Source of the DNA: Mycobacterium sp. JS623
Lineage (GTDB): Bacteria; Actinomycetota; Actinomycetes; Mycobacteriales; Mycobacteriaceae
Direction: 5' to 3'
DNA: 64,000 nucleotides
Assembly: GCF_000328565.1 (NCBI RefSeq)
Contig: NC_019959.1
Coordinates: forward strand, 100,115 to 164,114
Position numbers and translations under genes: made by a program. How positions within the stretch are numbered: position 1 is the first letter of the stretch; every line of letters begins with the position of its first letter. Of this stretch, positions 61,216-64,000 are shown one piece after another. Below the pieces are notes generated by a model, which searched no databases, was not told the DNA's origin, and worked only from the letters and a program-made list of their open reading frames with translations.

Positions 61216-62951
61216 GCGGTCCTCCTGATCGGTTCGGCGTTGCTGGTCTGGCGCAGGTATTGCGCTGCCATCCGCCGGATTTGGTCGTAACGCTCGCCGG
61301 TCATCCGCTCGGGTGTGGCTTGGGCCTGCCCCTCATCCACGCCCTGAATGAGCAGGTCGTACTGCATCTTTTTCAGATCGAGGGTTTCGAGCATCACCGG
61401 ATCCGACCCCTGGTCGGTGGTGCAGAAGTAGGCGCGCACCGGCTTGGTCTGTCCTGGTCGCCGCGCACGCCCGATGGCCTGGCGGTGCACCGCGGGTGAC
61501 CAGTCCATCTCGCCGAACACCACGGTGGAGACCACCTTCTGGAGTCCGTCGATGCCCGCGCCGGAGCGCAGGGACAGGATCAGCACGCGTGATCGGCCGG
61601 CGATGAAATCCTCCAGGGACCGGGCCTTCTGGGTGTCGGTCTGTCGGCCGGTGTACATGGCCGGATTGTGTCGGCGCAGCCGCTCGGCCCAGATGTCGTG
61701 CACGGCGTGATGCCAGCCCAGCAGCATCACCCGAGACTCACTTTGCAACATCAGATCCACCACGTCGGCCACAAACGGCGCCTTGGCGATCCCGGTGTGC
61801 TGGCGCATGATCCAGTCGAATTGACCTGCTGCGGTCCACCGCTCGCGTGGGTTGGCCGACTGATCGAGAATCAGCCGCGCCAACGCTGCGGCGTTGCCAG
61901 AGATCTCGTTGAGAACGGTGGGATCCGAGGGCACCGACCATTCGATGGGGATGGCCGGCGGGACCTGGATGCCCACCTCTTCCAGCTCGCGGCGCAGCAG
62001 CAGGCCTTGTGCGGTCAAAAATGAGCGCAATGCCACCGGATCATGCACGCGGGTCTTGGAATTCAAGCTGCTGGTGTGGCACCACTCGCGGGCGAATTCT
62101 TCCCGACTACCCAAGGCACCGGGGCGCAGCACGTCGACGACGTTGTAGATCTCGCCGCCGTAGTTGTAGATCGGGGTGTCCGAGAGCCCGATGCGGTATG
62201 TGGCCGCTGCCGAGATCGTCGCGGCTGCCTTGTACCGGTTGGACTCATCGCGGCGCAACTCCTGAACCTCGTCGAAGATCACCGTGCGCACAACACCTTT
62301 GAGGTGGTGCTGCCACTTATCGAGCTTCGCGTAGTTCATGACGATCAGGTCGGCGGTGCGGCCCCGGCGCTGCAGGGAATGGATGGGTCCCGTGCGCACC
62401 TCCACCGACGTCAGCTGCGGATAGAACTCTCTGAGTTGACGGCGCCACTGCCGCGGCATCGCCCCGGTGAGCGTCACCGCCAGGGCGGGACGGGCCTCGG
62501 GCTGTTCCAACAGGGCCAGACCGGTGAAGGTCTTCCCCATGCCCAGTTCGTCGGCGAGCACGACTCCACCAGTCGCCCACACCAAATCTCGTGCGGTGCG
62601 CTGATATTCGCGCAGCGGCACAGCCGGAGTCACCCATCCCGGCCCACCGCCGACATCGAGCGGTCGACCGGCCAGCACCTGCTGCACAGCTGCCTCGGTA
62701 CGCCGATGCTCACTGGCTAGCGCCCGCAGTCGTCGCCGGTCCTGCACGCTGGCACTCATCGGGTGCCGATCGACGAGCCACTCCAGGTCGCGCGCCACCT
62801 CCAGGGTCGCCTTCAGGGTCACCGTGCCCCGCGTGGTGGCCGAAACGCGCGGGAAGATGCGCTTGATGCGGATCATGACATCCGGTGCCGCCTCGACCTC
62901 CCAGAAACCGGTCGACAGCCACCGGTACCGGCCGACCACGCGCGCGGTCAT
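61212..62951 (-). CDS. SNF2-family DEAD/H helicase
   Basis: 579 aa, ATG 62951. Walker A DELGMGKT (134-141), motif II IFDEVQ (226-230), motif III IGLSDTPI, motif V LSLRSGAGIDGLQ and motif VI QAIGRARRPGQT. All SNF2 core motifs are present. The N-terminal 110 residues are specific. It overlaps the stop of the small nuclease gene as ATGA, so helicase and nuclease are made together and could act as one DNA-processing unit like a split restriction or repair enzyme. Confidence 0.8.
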   Translation of the reverse strand: MTARVVGRYRWLSTGFWEVEAAPDVMIRIKRIFPRVSATTRGTVTLKATLEVARDLEWLVDRHPMSASVQDRRRLRALASEHRRTEAAVQQVLAGRPLDVGGGPGWVTPAVPLREYQRTARDLVWATGGVVLADELGMGKTFTGLALLEQPEARPALAVTLTGAMPRQWRRQLREFYPQLTSVEVRTGPIHSLQRRGRTADLIVMNYAKLDKWQHHLKGVVRTVIFDEVQELRRDESNRYKAAATISAAATYRIGLSDTPIYNYGGEIYNVVDVLRPGALGSREEFAREWCHTSSLNSKTRVHDPVALRSFLTAQGLLLRRELEEVGIQVPPAIPIEWSVPSDPTVLNEISGNAAALARLILDQSANPRERWTAAGQFDWIMRQHTGIAKAPFVADVVDLMLQSESRVMLLGWHHAVHDIWAERLRRHNPAMYTGRQTDTQKARSLEDFIAGRSRVLILSLRSGAGIDGLQKVVSTVVFGEMDWSPAVHRQAIGRARRPGQTKPVRAYFCTTDQGSDPVMLETLDLKKMQYDLLIQGVDEGQAQATPERMTGERYDQIRRMAAQYLRQTSNAEPIRRTA

Positions 62952-63349
62952 CGGGTCAACCCCGGTCCGGGTAGGGCAGCGACGCGCACGGGCTTCCCAA
63001 GGATCTCCGCCGGCATCCCGGACAGCGACGACAGCCGCGGTGTGGCGACCACGATCGCCTTGACTCTGCGGTGATTGGCGTACCGCACCAGTTGGGACAG
63101 CACCGCCGAGCCGCTGGCCCGCATCTTCAACTCGACCGCGACGCAGCCTTGCACCAGGAAATCGGGGCGCTCTTGCGCGCTGAGCCGGAATTCCCGCTCG
63201 AGGCCGAACCCAGCCTCACGCAATACCAGCTCGACGCCGTTTTGCAGCTCGACCTCGCGGCTGGCCCGGTAGATCCGCTCCCCCAGGACCGCCACGACGC
63301 GCTCGGCGATCGCCACCGGGGTGGCCTCGGATGCGACGGCCCCGCTCAT
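62948..63349 (-). CDS. Small PD-(D/E)XK-type nuclease
   Basis: 133 aa from ATG 63349 (MSGAVASEATPVA), chosen by the ATGA overlap with the upstream gene. ERPDFLVQGCVAVELKM carries the PD...ExK catalytic core, with the preceding Glu in the first helix (VELVLREAGF) and QLVRYANH after it, as in GxxExxY and VRR-type nucleases. Translationally coupled to the SNF2 helicase. Role in plasmid DNA processing or defence is inferred. Confidence 0.65.
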   Translation of the reverse strand: MSGAVASEATPVAIAERVVAVLGERIYRASREVELQNGVELVLREAGFGLEREFRLSAQERPDFLVQGCVAVELKMRASGSAVLSQLVRYANHRRVKAIVVATPRLSSLSGMPAEILGKPVRVAALPGPGLTR

Positions 63350-63990
63350 GACGCCGTCTCCAGGTTCGGGCCCTCGATCACAGTGCTGTCGCTCAACAGC
63401 CGGGCCCACCGCGGGTCGACGTCGCGCATGTCGTCATGCGCCGAGGCGGTCAAGCACTGCAGCGGGGTGTCACGGCGCAGCCGTAGCGGGTGCCGCGGTT
63501 GCCCGTCCTCGGTCCATCCCAGCACGGCCACCGTGCCGCCGGTCGCGGCCGCGACCCGCCACAGCCGGGTGGCCACCGCGCGGGCCCGCGCCGGATCGGC
63601 ATTGGCGCCCCAAGCGAACACGATGACGTCGTGCTCAGCCGCCGCGCGATCAAGTCGCGCATCGGTCTCGGGGCCGATCGGATCGGCCATCCTGGCGAGC
63701 TGCTCAGGATCGCGGGAAACCCCGGCGTAGAGATTCATCAGAAGAGCGGCGTCATAACCGAAGTCCTCAGCGAACTGCATGTCTCGCCGGGTGGTGGCGT
63801 CGTCGCGGTGCTCGTTGGCATCCGAGGGGTTCAGCGAGACGAACATCAGCTCCGGGCCCGTCCCCCACCGCCGCGTCAGCCAGTGCCGATAGGTGCGATC
63901 CGCGGAGAACTCCGCATCACGCTCGATGTGGGGCAGGTGGGCCAGGCGCCGCGGAAGCCGCGGCAGGTGCAGATCTAGAGTCAGAGTCAT
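63346..63990 (-). CDS. DUF1643 domain protein
   Basis: 214 aa from ATG 63990, overlapping the nuclease start as ATGA. The conserved blocks of DUF1643 are present: YRHWLTRRWGTGPELMFVSLNPSDANEHRDDATTRR (in order: tyrosine start, LNPSxAN, DDxTxxR), NLYAGVSRDPEQLARM and VFAWGANA. The family is common in plasmids and phages; a nucleotide- or DNA-processing role has been suggested but is unproven. First gene in view of the helicase-nuclease-WhiA operon. Confidence 0.75.
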   Translation of the reverse strand: MTLTLDLHLPRLPRRLAHLPHIERDAEFSADRTYRHWLTRRWGTGPELMFVSLNPSDANEHRDDATTRRDMQFAEDFGYDAALLMNLYAGVSRDPEQLARMADPIGPETDARLDRAAAEHDVIVFAWGANADPARARAVATRLWRVAAATGGTVAVLGWTEDGQPRHPLRLRRDTPLQCLTASAHDDMRDVDPRWARLLSDSTVIEGPNLETAS

Positions 63991-64000
63991 CGCCGACTCC

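Noticed and set aside
1..64000. tRNA, rRNA genes or insertion sequences
   Set aside because: No cloverleaf-like sequence, ribosomal RNA segment or transposase with flanking inverted repeats was recognised by eye. A covariance or IS search would be needed to exclude small ones.

Overview
The window is high-GC actinobacterial DNA, almost certainly a large plasmid or other extrachromosomal element of a mycobacterium. The mycobacterial signal comes from an MPT63-like secreted protein (46033-46992), an EspC-like type VII secretion target (49799-50500), a DUF2637 membrane protein, an Imm61-like protein and a type IV-B CRISPR-Cas locus. The plasmid signal comes from a partition pair at the left edge (ParA tail plus ribbon-helix-helix partner), a replication block at the right edge (DnaB-type helicase, Rep-like initiator, candidate origin), an ArdC-like protein and dense ATGA/GTGA-coupled operons of unknown genes. 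A Tap-like/Tpg-like gene pair (5078-8982) hints that the replicon is, or was, linear.

Layout. 1-10082: partition genes, unknown plasmid genes and the Tap/Tpg-like pair. 10135-12904 (minus): csf3, csf2, cas11-like and csf1 of type IV-B CRISPR-Cas, with no visible array. 12973-18848: a NrdR-like protein in lower-GC DNA, an Fe(II)/2-oxoglutarate oxygenase, then a tightly coupled operon of an ADP-ribosyltransferase-fold protein, an unknown protein, a cysteine-free CysH-like ATP pyrophosphatase and another unknown. 18855-38114 (plus) and 38973-44581 (minus): a run of short transcription units converging on 38.5 kb. 44735-56756: small genes, secreted and membrane proteins, and an immunity-like protein. 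56890-63990 (minus): DnaB, Rep-like protein, candidate origin, WhiA-like protein, SNF2 helicase plus PD-(D/E)XK nuclease, and DUF1643.

The most unusual feature is the organisation of 18.9-44.6 kb. Fifteen gene starts are preceded by the same compact leader. Fourteen have a promoter box (TGTCGGTG-like) exactly 11 bp before a TANNNT -10, then 10-12 nt, then a 9+5(6)+9 hairpin; all fifteen have that hairpin and then a short second hairpin (often with a GNRA loop) whose 3' arm is the ribosome-binding GGGGA. The stems change sequence between copies while pairing is kept, which points to a structured RNA, or a palindromic operator, shared by otherwise unrelated genes. Units are separated by long perfect hairpins whose loop is nearly always GGCACAG or GGCAC(C)G, read in the direction of transcription. 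These genes include a DUF4262 protein, a MoxR-AAA/VWA/SF1-helicase operon, a DUF4192 protein, a 1576-aa methylase-helicase, an ArdC-like gene (apparently frameshifted), a short sliding-clamp-like protein and a DpdA-like DNA-modification protein.

The plus-strand and minus-strand units point at each other across an 829-bp diverged inverted duplication (38127-38955). It is built of stacked palindromes with a near-perfect 54/55-bp inverted repeat at its centre, and resembles two telomere-like ends joined head to head. I cannot run searches, so family names below rest on motifs, gene order and length.
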